Source of the DNA: Pseudomonas sp. R5(2019) | Lineage (GTDB): Bacteria; Pseudomonadota; Gammaproteobacteria; Pseudomonadales; Pseudomonadaceae | Reading direction: 5' to 3' | Assembly (NCBI RefSeq): GCF_009905435.1 | Contig: NZ_JAAAMT010000030.1 | Coordinates: 1 to 64,000 of the forward strand | Length of the DNA stretch: 64,000 nucleotides | Shown here: positions 26,740 through 35,617 of the stretch, piece by piece | Layout: each line of letters starts with the position of its first letter | Numbering within the stretch: the first letter of the stretch is position 1 | Translations under genes and position numbers: made by a program | The notes under the pieces: generated by a model | Told to the model about the DNA's origin: nothing | The model's database searches: none | Seen by the model: only the letters and a program-made list of their open reading frames with translations

Positions 26740-28095
26740 TTAGCGGATACCGGACCCTGCCAGGGCGTCCGGCGCCCACTGCGCCTTCGACAGTGGCTCG
26801 ATGTACTTGATGCCGCCGTACGCGCCCGTGATGCCGTTGATGTTGTAGGAGCCACCCATCAGGTCGTAGATCATGAAAGGTGTGGCATCGGGGATTTTTT
26901 TGTCGTAACTCTGGCTGAGGAAAGCGAAGGAGCCACGGTAGAGCTTGCCGCTCGAGTCATACTGGTCAGAGGCCAAGGCGATCCAGCTGTCTTCATCCAG
27001 GTAGATGCGGCGCTTCTGGTAGATGTGCCGCGCACCGGATTTCAGAGTGCCCTCCACCACCCAGACACGGTGCTTCTCCCAGCGCACATAGTCGGAAGCG
27101 ATGTGGTTGGGGGTCGTCAGCTGCCTGGCGTCCACAGCGTAGGTCAGCTTGTAGGTGTTGTAGGGCACTACCATGTCCTGCTTGCCCACCAGTTTCCAGT
27201 CGAAGCGGTCCAGCGCGCCATTGAAGACGAATACATCGTCGTAGGTACCGGCACCGCCCGTACCGGGGTTAGGCGTGTCATAGGCCAGGTCCGGCGCCAG
27301 TTTCACTCGACGCTGGCCAGGCAGGTACTGCCAGCTGCGGCGTGGCTGCTCCAATGGGTTGGCAGTGTCCTTGAGCATGATCGCCTCTCCCGCACGGCGT
27401 GCGGGACCGGTGTAATACAGCTTCATCTGAAAGAACACGTCAGTGCTCTTGAACGGCTTTGACATGTCGTCGTAGATCGGATAGTTCGAGAACGACAGAG
27501 CCGTGGTGGACAGTGTCGGCACACCCGCCGCATCGACGTTCCAGGAGTCATACTTGGCGTTGCGATTGCCCCCTACGCGCAGCAGGTGGTTCCACATGGC
27601 CTCAGCGCCCGAGGTCGGGATCGGGAACGGTACGCCGGGCAGCAAGTTATCAATGGCCAGGCCGCCATTGAGGGACTGGGTACCGCTGGCATTTTTCACG
27701 CTGTTATCCAGCACCGCCTGAGGCAGGGCTACTGTGCGGTGGGTCGGATACACATTGATCTGGTAACTGGGGTAGCGCTTGGCCAGCTCTGCCGTGGTGG
27801 CCGTCAACAGGCCCTTGTACTTGTCGACGTTCTTGCCATCGATGACCAACAGCGGCTTCTCGTCGGCAAAGGGGTCCGGACGCATGCTGTCGCCCACCTT
27901 GAAGCTGGCTGGCGGGGTGGTCAGCCCGCCTGTGTAGGCTGGAATCGAACCATCGGCGTTAGCCGCCATCTCGGCGCCCACATGGGTAAGATTGACGCCC
28001 AACTTGGCTGCTTCCTGAGCCGATACGGCCGCCTGGGCCTGACCGGCAATGACGGCCGTCAGGGAGGCTGCGAGCACGCTATTTAGGAATCTCAT
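26740..28095 (-). CDS. DUF1329 family protein (lipoprotein-sorting-like fold), copy 1
   Basis: 451 residues with a signal peptide (about 1-22, AQA cleavage). The conserved blocks AAKLGVNLTHVGAE, GSIPAYTGGL, RPDPFADEKPL and WQYLPGQRRVKLAP are seen. DUF1329 proteins share the LolA/LolB/LppX-like barrel fold and probably bind a lipid in the periplasm. It follows the DUF1302 gene by 39 bases. Two other copies exist at 55394-56716 and 60923-62281. A 156-base gap without a gene separates it from the YCF48-like gene. Confidence 0.93.
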   Translation of the reverse strand: MRFLNSVLAASLTAVIAGQAQAAVSAQEAAKLGVNLTHVGAEMAANADGSIPAYTGGLTTPPASFKVGDSMRPDPFADEKPLLVIDGKNVDKYKGLLTATTAELAKRYPSYQINVYPTHRTVALPQAVLDNSVKNASGTQSLNGGLAIDNLLPGVPFPIPTSGAEAMWNHLLRVGGNRNAKYDSWNVDAAGVPTLSTTALSFSNYPIYDDMSKPFKSTDVFFQMKLYYTGPARRAGEAIMLKDTANPLEQPRRSWQYLPGQRRVKLAPDLAYDTPNPGTGGAGTYDDVFVFNGALDRFDWKLVGKQDMVVPYNTYKLTYAVDARQLTTPNHIASDYVRWEKHRVWVVEGTLKSGARHIYQKRRIYLDEDSWIALASDQYDSSGKLYRGSFAFLSQSYDKKIPDATPFMIYDLMGGSYNINGITGAYGGIKYIEPLSKAQWAPDALAGSGIR

Positions 28096-28134
28096 CTGAA
28101 TTCTCTCCACTTGTTGTTGTAATCCGAGCGTCAA

Positions 28135-30006
28135 TCAGAAGGTGGTTTTGAACGAGGCCGTGACCATCCCGCGATCCTTCAGCAGAGCCGACAGGCCTGC
28201 CTGCGAACTGATCTGGCCGGGGATGCAGCGGTACTGCCCACTACTGCCGGGGGTGTTGTTATCAAACCCGGTTTCACAGGTATCGAATGGACCAAAGCTA
28301 TCTACGTACTTCAGGTCGATTTTGTATTTCGAATAGATGTCCGCGGCGACGCCTACGGAGTAGCTACCGGCGTTCTCGCTGCCACCCAACTGGACAGCCG
28401 AGTTGCCTTTGAGGCCGACGTTGTAGGACATCGGCATGGACATATCGACACCCGGGAATACCTGGAACCAGGTCGGGGTGAAGTTGGTCGCGAGGGTGTA
28501 GGCATTGGTGTCGACCTTGTCGACCCCCCGGTAGCTGGAGTCGCCCTTGAAGGACTGCTGGCTCTTGTCGACGCTGACCAGATGGGTCATGGCAGCTTCC
28601 ACGGCCAGGGAGGAGGAATCCCACAACGGGGTGTTGCCAAAGTTCACCAGACCATTGAGCACCACGTGGAAAGTCTTGCCACGGGCCGTTCCGGTTTCAC
28701 CTTTGCCCGGCACGTCACTGATCAGGTTGGCGCCGTCGATCAACCCCTGGTCAGCCCGCGCCCGCAATATCGGGTTGATGGTGGTGAAATTGCTCAGCAG
28801 CGGCATGTTCTCGCGATAGTTCACATCGAGACCAACGCTGACCGGCCCCACACTCTTGGACAGACTGATGCCATAGATGTCGATGTCATCGGCGTAAGCG
28901 GCGAAGTATTCAGTGCCCGGCAGGCCCGCCAGACCTGGCTGGTGCAAGTTGGGCGCATTGATCAGCACGGTAGGCATGGGATCGGAGGTGTTGCGGTAGT
29001 AGAAGCCCAGGGTGCCGTCCAGCCATTGCGGGCTCCACTTGACCATCAGCCCGAAGTCGCCGGAGTTGTGCGGTTTGACATCATGCCCGCGCGGCGCGCC
29101 GTAAAAAGCCCCGGCCCCGCCCAGCGCCGTCGGCACCGGCAGCCAGAATATGTCCCCACCCTCGCCGAACATGTCATAGCCGCCCATATAGGTCCCACCC
29201 TCGGGCAGACGGGAATTACGGAACTCCAGGAAGTACTGCGCGCCCAGGGTCAGTTGCGGGTTGACCGTGTACGACAGGGAAAGCTGGTTGCGCGGCAGGA
29301 ACAGCTCTTTGGTTTCGGTGCCCGGCACGTTGTACAGCTTGGCCAGGTCCAGGGCCGACTGGCCGTAGTTGATGCCGTTGGCTGCGTTGAACAGGGTCTC
29401 GCCCCAGAACATGTTGTGCCTGCCGAGCTTGGCGCTGAACATCGACTCCTCTCCGACCTCGGTGCTGTAGAACACAAAGGCATCAAGGAGCTCACCGGAG
29501 GGGCCATTGTAATAACGATCGCTGTAACGGCTCAGCCCGTGCTTGTGTGCAACCTGGCCGTTCAGCGAGTCACCAGGCTGAATCAAACCGGACTGACGAG
29601 CCGCCACCAGGTTACCCGCATTGCCCGCCTGCCCTGGAAAAGGGTTGGAGTTGGAACCGACATCGTCATAGGCATGGTCGTACCAACTCGCGGCACTGAC
29701 TCGAAAGCCCATTTTCCGTTGGTAGACCACATCAAACTCGGTCAGCAGATCGATCCGCTGGGTCACTGCACTGCCGACACTGAAGTTTTTGTCGCCGTCG
29801 TTGAAGTTGGAGGTGTTGGCGATCTTCGAGTTCTGACCTTCCACCCGTTGGCCATAACTGGCCTTGAGGGTGTTATCGAAGCGCACGGCCCAGTCTTCAC
29901 TGCCAGTGCGCAGTTCAAAGGCATGGGCAGCCGGCATGGAGGCGAGCACAATCGCGGTGGCCAGCAGACTGCGACGCAGGGGGCTGTGTCCTGTCGTGGG
30001 ATGCAT
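28135..30006 (-). CDS. DUF1302 outer-membrane beta-barrel protein, copy 1
   Basis: 623 residues with a signal peptide (cleavage after AHA, about residue 29) and a C-terminal phenylalanine (KTTF), as expected for an outer-membrane barrel. The body is rich in alternating aromatic and Gly/Ser strands. The family is found with DUF1329 and RND transporters in operons for hydrophobic substrates. The start at 30006 has GGAGA upstream. A second copy runs off the right edge (62322-64000). It is probably the outer-membrane channel of the module. Confidence 0.93.
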   Translation of the reverse strand: MHPTTGHSPLRRSLLATAIVLASMPAAHAFELRTGSEDWAVRFDNTLKASYGQRVEGQNSKIANTSNFNDGDKNFSVGSAVTQRIDLLTEFDVVYQRKMGFRVSAASWYDHAYDDVGSNSNPFPGQAGNAGNLVAARQSGLIQPGDSLNGQVAHKHGLSRYSDRYYNGPSGELLDAFVFYSTEVGEESMFSAKLGRHNMFWGETLFNAANGINYGQSALDLAKLYNVPGTETKELFLPRNQLSLSYTVNPQLTLGAQYFLEFRNSRLPEGGTYMGGYDMFGEGGDIFWLPVPTALGGAGAFYGAPRGHDVKPHNSGDFGLMVKWSPQWLDGTLGFYYRNTSDPMPTVLINAPNLHQPGLAGLPGTEYFAAYADDIDIYGISLSKSVGPVSVGLDVNYRENMPLLSNFTTINPILRARADQGLIDGANLISDVPGKGETGTARGKTFHVVLNGLVNFGNTPLWDSSSLAVEAAMTHLVSVDKSQQSFKGDSSYRGVDKVDTNAYTLATNFTPTWFQVFPGVDMSMPMSYNVGLKGNSAVQLGGSENAGSYSVGVAADIYSKYKIDLKYVDSFGPFDTCETGFDNNTPGSSGQYRCIPGQISSQAGLSALLKDRGMVTASFKTTF

Positions 30007-30109
30007 TACGTTGTCTCCGTTTTTTGTTGTTTTTGTTTTAGGTACAAACAACGACTCACATCCGGTCCTGGCGATGATGCGAGTTTTTTCAGGCCGTTTT
30101 ATTCAGGTG

Positions 30110-30670
30110 TTACGCCTGGCGATCCAGGGTGCGGATAAAAGCTTGGGCCTGCGGCCATTCGCCGTAACCGGCGGCCGGGTTGAGATGGCCTACAGCACCG
30201 AGATTGACCAATGCACTGCCCCAGTCGCTGGCCATTTGGCTCACGGCCTCCAGGCTCGCAAGGTGGTCGTTGGTACTGGCCGCGACGATCGCCGGGAACG
30301 GCAGAGCCCCTTTGGGCAGCGGATCCCAGCCATTGGCCCGCAGGCTCTCCGGGGTCGGGTAACCTGCTGGCCAACTGGCCTCAAGGTCCGGCGGTGCGGC
30401 CAGCAAGGCGCCCTTGATCGGGCGGTCATAACGGGCGGCCCAATGCACCACCATCAGCACACCGGCACTGTGCGCCACCAGGATCACCGGACCGGAAATC
30501 TTCCCCAGCTCGCGCTGGATCGCTTCCACACGTGCCGCCAGGCTGAGCTTGTTCTCTTCCAGTGGGGGCACTGAGCGGACATTGTCCAACTTGGCCTCCA
30601 GCAGCGTTTGCCAATGCTCTGGCACGTGATCACGCAAGCCTGGAACAATCAGAATCGTGGTTTCACTCAT
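30110..30670 (-). CDS. RBBP9/YdeN-family alpha/beta hydrolase
   Basis: 186 residues. The nucleophile-elbow motif AHSAG is in LVAHSAGVLMVVHW, with a late aspartate (STNDHL) and His (GAVGHLN). This is the small serine hydrolase class RBBP9/YdeN, hydrolysing esters of unknown substrate. It is 103 bases upstream of DUF1302 in the same direction, so it may be the first gene of the long operon. The 42-bp operator-like sequence at 30758-30799 is about 90 bases upstream of its start. Confidence 0.88.
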   Translation of the reverse strand: MSETTILIVPGLRDHVPEHWQTLLEAKLDNVRSVPPLEENKLSLAARVEAIQRELGKISGPVILVAHSAGVLMVVHWAARYDRPIKGALLAAPPDLEASWPAGYPTPESLRANGWDPLPKGALPFPAIVAASTNDHLASLEAVSQMASDWGSALVNLGAVGHLNPAAGYGEWPQAQAFIRTLDRQA

Positions 30671-30757
30671 CGCCCTATTCACCCTTGAACAGCCCATCGA
30701 GCGGTCCGCCAACACGTCGAACCCCGTGAACAGCACAGTAGAATTCGCCTTGTCGAA

Positions 30758-30799
30758 GCGCTTTACATTTAGCGTCAGTTACTTCTCTTTTGATGACAG
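30758..30799 (-). promoter_or_regulatory. 42-bp operator-like element, site A1
   Basis: GCGCTTTACATTT, then AGCGTCA (30771-30777) and GATGACA (30792-30798), two half-sites 21 bases apart. The same layout recurs at 38665-38707 and 56809-56850. It lies about 90 bases upstream of the hydrolase start and 125 bases upstream of the AraC gene start. Confidence 0.7.
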
Positions 30800-30832
30800 C
30801 GCTTCGGGATCGTCCTGTGGATTTACCGCCAG

Positions 30833-30855
30833 GCGCTTTTCATTTCACGACCAAG
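30833..30855 (-). promoter_or_regulatory. operator-like half element, site A2
   Basis: GCGCTTTTCATTT followed by CACGACCAAG, resembling the first half of the 42-bp element. The second half (about 30867) is poorly matched. It lies about 70 bases before the AraC gene and may serve autoregulation. Confidence 0.5.
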
Positions 30856-30923
30856 CCTCTATAAATGGCAGGCAGCTGCGACAGCGAGACCTCATTTGTC
30901 ACCGAATGGAAGAGATGCACGCC

Positions 30924-31943
30924 ATGACCGCTCAAGCCCGATCCGCCGTACTGACCAATTACCTGGTAGTGGCTCGCCATCTGCGGCTGAACGCGAACAC
31001 TCTGTTGGCCGAGGCGGGTTTGAGCCCTGCGATCCTGAGCGATCCCAATCACCGCATCCCGGCCAGCGCCGGCATCAACCTGCTGGAGAAGTCAGCGCTG
31101 CTCAGTGGTTGTGAAACCTTCGGCCTGCGCATGGCCGAACTGCGGCACATATCAGATTTTGGTGAAGTGAGTCTGCTGCTCAGCCACCAGAACAATCTGC
31201 GCGACGCCCTGCAAGTGATCGTGCAGTACCGTCACCTGATCAACGATTCACTGGCGATTTTCATTGAGGAAACCGGCAATACGGTGATCATTCGCGAGGA
31301 GCTGGTCACCGAGATGGCCACGAACAATCGCCAATCCATCGAACTGGCCATCGCCGTGATGCACCGCTTTTGCGCAGCCCTGCTCGGCGCGCACTGGCAC
31401 CCGATCAATGTCTGTTTCACCCATGAAGCGCCGGCGGACCTCTCCGTGCATCGACGGATCTTCGGCTGCAAGGTGGAATTCGGCTGCGAGTTCAACGGCA
31501 TCGTTTGTCCCGCCGCCAACCTCGACACCGCCAACCCTCTGGCCAATGCGGCCATGGCCCGACACGCGCGGCGCTACATGGATTCACTGCTGGGCAAAAA
31601 CAACCGCTCCCTGGCGCTCGACGTGCGCAAATCCATTTACCTGCTGCTGCCCATGGGCCGTGCCACCATTGAGCAGATTGCCCAGAGCCAGGGCGTGAAC
31701 GTGCGCACCCTGCAACGCCGCCTGGGAGAGGACGGGGCCAGTTTCAGTGACCTGATCAATAGCGTGCGCCGCGACCTGGCGATTCGCTACCTGGAGAACC
31801 CCGGTTACTCGCTGGGACGGATCACCGACATGCTCGGCTACTCCATGCCCAGCTCATTCACCCGCTGGTTCATTTCCCAGTTCGGCATGCCGCCCGCCGC
31901 CTGGCGCAGTGAACACAACATCGTGCCGCGCAAGGACAGCTAA
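30924..31943 (+). CDS. AraC-family transcriptional regulator (Arabinose_bd-like N-domain)
   Basis: 339 residues. An N-terminal ligand domain of the type common in Pseudomonas catabolic AraC regulators (about 15-215) is followed by a double helix-turn-helix (about 240-335) containing VRTLQRRLGEDGASF and the conserved DMLGYSMPSSFTRWF. The start at 30924 follows GGAAGAG by nine bases; upstream in-frame ATGs at 30906 and 30915 are too close to or overlap that box. It is divergent from the hydrolase/DUF1302 operon and is the best candidate to bind the 42-bp operator seen at three loci. Confidence 0.9.
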   Translation: MTAQARSAVLTNYLVVARHLRLNANTLLAEAGLSPAILSDPNHRIPASAGINLLEKSALLSGCETFGLRMAELRHISDFGEVSLLLSHQNNLRDALQVIVQYRHLINDSLAIFIEETGNTVIIREELVTEMATNNRQSIELAIAVMHRFCAALLGAHWHPINVCFTHEAPADLSVHRRIFGCKVEFGCEFNGIVCPAANLDTANPLANAAMARHARRYMDSLLGKNNRSLALDVRKSIYLLLPMGRATIEQIAQSQGVNVRTLQRRLGEDGASFSDLINSVRRDLAIRYLENPGYSLGRITDMLGYSMPSSFTRWFISQFGMPPAAWRSEHNIVPRKDS

Positions 31944-32166
31944 AGGCCCCGCAGCCACCTTGGCGTGGCTCGACAACCTCCTCTGTTTCGCCAGAAGACA
32001 ACTGAGCACTGCAGGTTGGAATGCTGCGTGTTCAGGACGCTCCTTTGCGCAAAAAAACGGCCGCCTGCTGTAACAGACGACCGCAAAAGGAGCACGTTCG
32101 AGGTACGACGCGTGACTCAGGATCGAGCTGCCCGCAACGTCGTGCAGCCCTCAATCAATCGCCGGC
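31944..32166. other. intergenic region between convergent AraC and YeiH genes
   Basis: 223 bases. No supported gene or strong terminator was found, although a short hairpin (GCCACCTTGGCGTGGC) lies just after the AraC stop. Confidence 0.4.
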
Positions 32167-33177
32167 TTACAACCCCCAGTGCATCAGCAATAGCACCAGA
32201 ACGACGAGGAAGACCGTCTCCCCCACCATCAGCAGGATGGGCTTGATGCCCACCGCGGCAAGCTCCTTGAGCTGGGTCTTCATGCCCAGGGCGCTGATGG
32301 CGACCACCAGACACCAGCGCGACAGTTCGTTGGTGAACCCCTGCACGGCCGGGACGACCCAGCCGGTACTGTTGACGCACGCGAGAATCAGGAAGCCCAC
32401 GGCAAACCAGGGCAGCAACGGCGGTCGTTTACCCGTCGGGTCGGCGCCCTGCATGCGGGTAATCATCGCCGCGCAAACGATCACCGGCAGGAGCATGGCC
32501 ACACGCATTAATTTGACCACGGTGGCGGTATCGCCAGTCTCGGTAGACATGCTGTAGCCAGCCCCCACCACCTGGGCGACGTCATGGATGGTGGCGCCAA
32601 GGAACACCCCGGCTTGCTGGGGATTGAGCTCGAGCCAGTTGGCGATCATCGGGTAGACGATCATGGCCATGGTCGACAGTGCCGAGACGCCAATCACCGT
32701 GAACAAAGTGGCCCGTTCCTTCTGCGGATGGCTGGGCAAAGCCGCCGCCAGCGCCAAGGCTGCCGAGGCACCGCAGATCGCCGTAGCGCCACCGGTGAGC
32801 ATGCCGAACACACGCTGGAACCCCATGGCCCTGGCCGCTACCATCGAGACGATGACAGTCACCACGACCAGGCTCACCACCAGCGCTACCGGTTTCCAGC
32901 CCAGCGCGGCGATCTGCTCCAGGGTGATGCGCATCCCCAGCAGCGCCACACCGATGCGCAACACAGTGCGCGCGGTGAACTCGATACCGACCTTGCACTT
33001 GCTGTCGCCAGCAAGAAAATTCAGCGCCATGCCGAGCAGCAGCGCGAACAGCATCACCGGCGCACCATAGTGCTCGGAAAGGAAACTCGCCGCCGCCGCG
33101 ACAATCAGGCTGACGATAAAACCGGGGGCCAAATCACGCGCACGGCTGTGAACATAGGCCAGAGCAATGGCACTCAT
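32167..33177 (-). CDS. YeiH-family (UPF0324) putative sulfate exporter
   Basis: 336 residues with about ten hydrophobic segments and the conserved GGATAICGASAALALAAA (about 130-150) and GATIHDVAQVVGAGYSMS (about 220) motifs of the YeiH family. Members are inner-membrane proteins linked to sulfite/sulfate export in sulfonate and taurine degraders. The start ATG overlaps the Rieske gene stop by 4 bases. With a TauD-type dioxygenase in the same gene group, it could export sulfite released from a sulfonate; this is inference. Confidence 0.9.
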   Translation of the reverse strand: MSAIALAYVHSRARDLAPGFIVSLIVAAAASFLSEHYGAPVMLFALLLGMALNFLAGDSKCKVGIEFTARTVLRIGVALLGMRITLEQIAALGWKPVALVVSLVVVTVIVSMVAARAMGFQRVFGMLTGGATAICGASAALALAAALPSHPQKERATLFTVIGVSALSTMAMIVYPMIANWLELNPQQAGVFLGATIHDVAQVVGAGYSMSTETGDTATVVKLMRVAMLLPVIVCAAMITRMQGADPTGKRPPLLPWFAVGFLILACVNSTGWVVPAVQGFTNELSRWCLVVAISALGMKTQLKELAAVGIKPILLMVGETVFLVVLVLLLMHWGL

Positions 33178-33500
33178 ACTGCGGATTCCTTGGCAGCGAT
33201 GACAATGAACACCTGGCCGTTGACCACCTCGACCGGGTAGTTGGCAACCTTCACACTGTTCGAATTGAGCAGGTAGCCGCTGGCCAGGTCGAAGCGCAGG
33301 CCGTGGGCACAGCACTGAATCACCTTGCCCTCAAGGCGGCCACCACAGAGTGAGGCCCCCTGATGCGGACAGCTGTCGTCAATGGCGTAGAGCTGCCCGG
33401 CGACATTGAACAGCGCCAGGCTGCTGCCCGCCGGCTCGAACAGCGTGCGCTTGCCGAGTGCCGGAACTTTCTCGGCCGGCACCGCAATGCGCCGGCTCAT
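33174..33500 (-). CDS. Rieske [2Fe-2S] ferredoxin
   Basis: 108 residues. The cluster ligands are Cys44 and His46 (SCPHQGASLCGG) and Cys63 and His66 (CCAHG). This size and layout match soluble Rieske ferredoxins that supply electrons to non-heme oxygenases. Overlaps of 4 bases with both neighbours (DsbA-like upstream, YeiH downstream) show tight operon structure. A ferredoxin without a neighbouring Rieske oxygenase is unusual. The only oxygenase in the group is a TauD type, which does not normally need it. Confidence 0.92.
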   Translation of the reverse strand: MSRRIAVPAEKVPALGKRTLFEPAGSSLALFNVAGQLYAIDDSCPHQGASLCGGRLEGKVIQCCAHGLRFDLASGYLLNSNSVKVANYPVEVVNGQVFIVIAAKESAV

Positions 33501-34156
33501 GCCGATTGACTCCCGGCCGCATCCTGCGCAAGGGCTTGGTGCATGGCCTGCAACAGCACCTCTGCCGGCTGCGCACCGGACACCGCCTGGCGACGGTTGA
33601 TGATGAAACAGGGCACGCCTCTGGCCCCCATCCCGCCATCGTCGTAGGGGCTGCGGGCTCCCTCCAGGCAGTCGGCCAAGGCCTCGCGCGAGTAGCCACA
33701 GGACTCGGCAATCGCCAACAGAATGGCACTGTCTCCCAGGTCCTTGCCCTCATGAAAATAGGCGGCGAACAGCCGTTCCAGCAAAGCGTCGCGCTGCGCC
33801 ACGCTCCCCAGCGCAGTGGCGTTCTCCAACAGGCGATGGGCATCGGCGGTATTGGGCATCGTGCTGATGCCTCTGAAGTCGATGCTCAGGCCGACGCTGG
33901 CCGCGGCCTGCCGGACTTGCGCCTGGCGCAGGCGCACCGCCTCGGCACTGCCCAGGCGCTTTTGGTAGAACTCGGTAAAAGGCACGCCCTGCGCCGGCAG
34001 GTGCGGCAACAACTGCACTCCATGCCAGCCCAACTCCAACTCCACCTCCGGGTGGCTGGCGCGCAACTCGGCGAGCGCGCGCTCCAGCTGACGCTTGCCA
34101 ATCAGGCACCAGGGGCAAATGAAATCGAAGAACACATCAATCCGCAACGGCCCCAT
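33497..34156 (-). CDS. DsbA/FrnE-like oxidoreductase (2-hydroxychromene-carboxylate isomerase / thioredoxin-fold family)
   Basis: 219 residues of DsbA-like thioredoxin fold. CPWC is at 14-17 (FICPWCLIGKRQLE), as in FrnE and the kappa-class GST relatives. The start is ATG 34156 or GTG 34159; GGAGG lies at a suitable distance from both. It overlaps the MFS stop by one to four bases. No signal peptide is present, so it is cytosolic. It may catalyse a glutathione-linked or disulfide-linked step, or an isomerisation in the pathway. Confidence 0.85.
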   Translation of the reverse strand: MGPLRIDVFFDFICPWCLIGKRQLERALAELRASHPEVELELGWHGVQLLPHLPAQGVPFTEFYQKRLGSAEAVRLRQAQVRQAAASVGLSIDFRGISTMPNTADAHRLLENATALGSVAQRDALLERLFAAYFHEGKDLGDSAILLAIAESCGYSREALADCLEGARSPYDDGGMGARGVPCFIINRRQAVSGAQPAEVLLQAMHQALAQDAAGSQSA

Positions 34157-35487
34157 CACGGCGACACCTCCATCGCGGCTTTAGGGTGCGTTTGATCGAC
34201 CTCCCTGCCCTTCGGACGGGCGAGATCGTTGAGATAGTGCCGCCTGATGTAGAAGTACACCGCCGCCGCCGCGATGCTCATCAGCGGCACCAGCTGCAAG
34301 GCCCCGTGCAGGCCGACAAGATCAGACACCTTGCCTGTGACAAAGGGCCCCGGGGCCAGGCCGAGCAGGTTATTGACCAGGGTCAGGGTGGCGAAAGCGG
34401 TGCCATGCACCTTGTAGTGGCTCAGGTTCGCCACCATGGCAACGGTAGTACCGTTGACGCCAGTCGTCATCAGCATGGCCAGGCCGAACAGCACCAACTG
34501 GACAGGGCCGACCGGCTGAACCAAGGCCAGCGACATCAGCAGGCAACTGCCCAGGCAGAAACCAATGGAAGCGTCAATCTTGCGCACCAGAGACTGACGG
34601 CACAGGCGATCGCTGAGCATACCGCAGAGAACCGCCCCGACGCCGCAGCACAGCACCATGACGCCCGCCATAACGCCCGCCTTGCCCTCGCCCACCCCGT
34701 AATAGCGATTGAAATAGCTCGGCATCCACACGATCATGCTACCGACAACGAATGTCTGCAGGCCGCTGCCAATATAAGCGCCGATGATCGAACGAGTGCT
34801 GTACAAGGTGCGCAGCGGACGCGTGACCGCCTCTTCAGCCTTGCTCCTGACCGTGGCGAGGCGCTGCGGGGCAATACGGGCTTCCCTGACGATGATCGGG
34901 TAAAGCGCCGCCAGCAGCAGACCAAACAGCGCCATACTGGCGAACGACCAACGCCAGCCCAGCTTGATGGCAATCGCCCCGCCCAGGGAGATGCCCAACA
35001 CCGAGCCAAGCATGGCGCCCGCCATGAAGGCACTGGCGAGGGTCGCACGCATGCTCCTGGGAAACACCGACACCACCACGGCGACGCCGACGCTACCGTA
35101 GGCAGCCTCGCCGACGCCCACCATGAAGCGCGCAATCAACATTTCCTGGTAGTTATTTGCCAGGGCGCAGGCCAAGGTGGCCAGGCTCCACAGCAAGGCC
35201 ATCAGCGCCAGACTCTTGACCCGGCCAAAGCGGTCGGCCAGCATCGACAGAGGGATCGTCAGGAGGCCAACCATCATGGCGACGATGCCGCTAAGCAGGC
35301 CAAGCTGGCCGTCGCTCAGTACCCACTCGCTCTTGAGAATCGGGAACACGGCATTGAGTACCTGCCGTGACATGTAATCGGAAATCAATAAGCCAAAGGT
35401 CAGCGCAAACACAATCCACGCGTACCGACGCGGAATTCCAACCGAAGTATCCTCTTCATCAGCCACTGTACTGTGGTGATAGGCCAT
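34156..35487 (-). CDS. MFS transporter
   Basis: 443 residues with 12 predicted membrane helices and the MFS motif ADRFGRVKS between helices 2 and 3. The N-terminus reads ISDYMSRQVLN in helix 1. The start at 35487 follows GAGGAGG. It is the first gene of the tight MFS-DsbA-Rieske-YeiH run and is 130 bases after the BKACE gene, with a short hairpin (35598-35612) between. It probably imports the substrate of the BKACE/TauD pathway. Confidence 0.9.
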   Translation of the reverse strand: MAYHHSTVADEEDTSVGIPRRYAWIVFALTFGLLISDYMSRQVLNAVFPILKSEWVLSDGQLGLLSGIVAMMVGLLTIPLSMLADRFGRVKSLALMALLWSLATLACALANNYQEMLIARFMVGVGEAAYGSVGVAVVVSVFPRSMRATLASAFMAGAMLGSVLGISLGGAIAIKLGWRWSFASMALFGLLLAALYPIIVREARIAPQRLATVRSKAEEAVTRPLRTLYSTRSIIGAYIGSGLQTFVVGSMIVWMPSYFNRYYGVGEGKAGVMAGVMVLCCGVGAVLCGMLSDRLCRQSLVRKIDASIGFCLGSCLLMSLALVQPVGPVQLVLFGLAMLMTTGVNGTTVAMVANLSHYKVHGTAFATLTLVNNLLGLAPGPFVTGKVSDLVGLHGALQLVPLMSIAAAAVYFYIRRHYLNDLARPKGREVDQTHPKAAMEVSP

Positions 35488-35617
35488 GCTGCCTCCTCGG
35501 TGTCTTGCACCCGTTTTGTTATTGTTTTTGGTCTTGCTCAACGCGTTTCAGGTTGACCGGGGCAGGACACCATTGGCTTCCAGCCCCGCTAACCGGGTGG
35601 CCTGTCAGGCCACTGGA

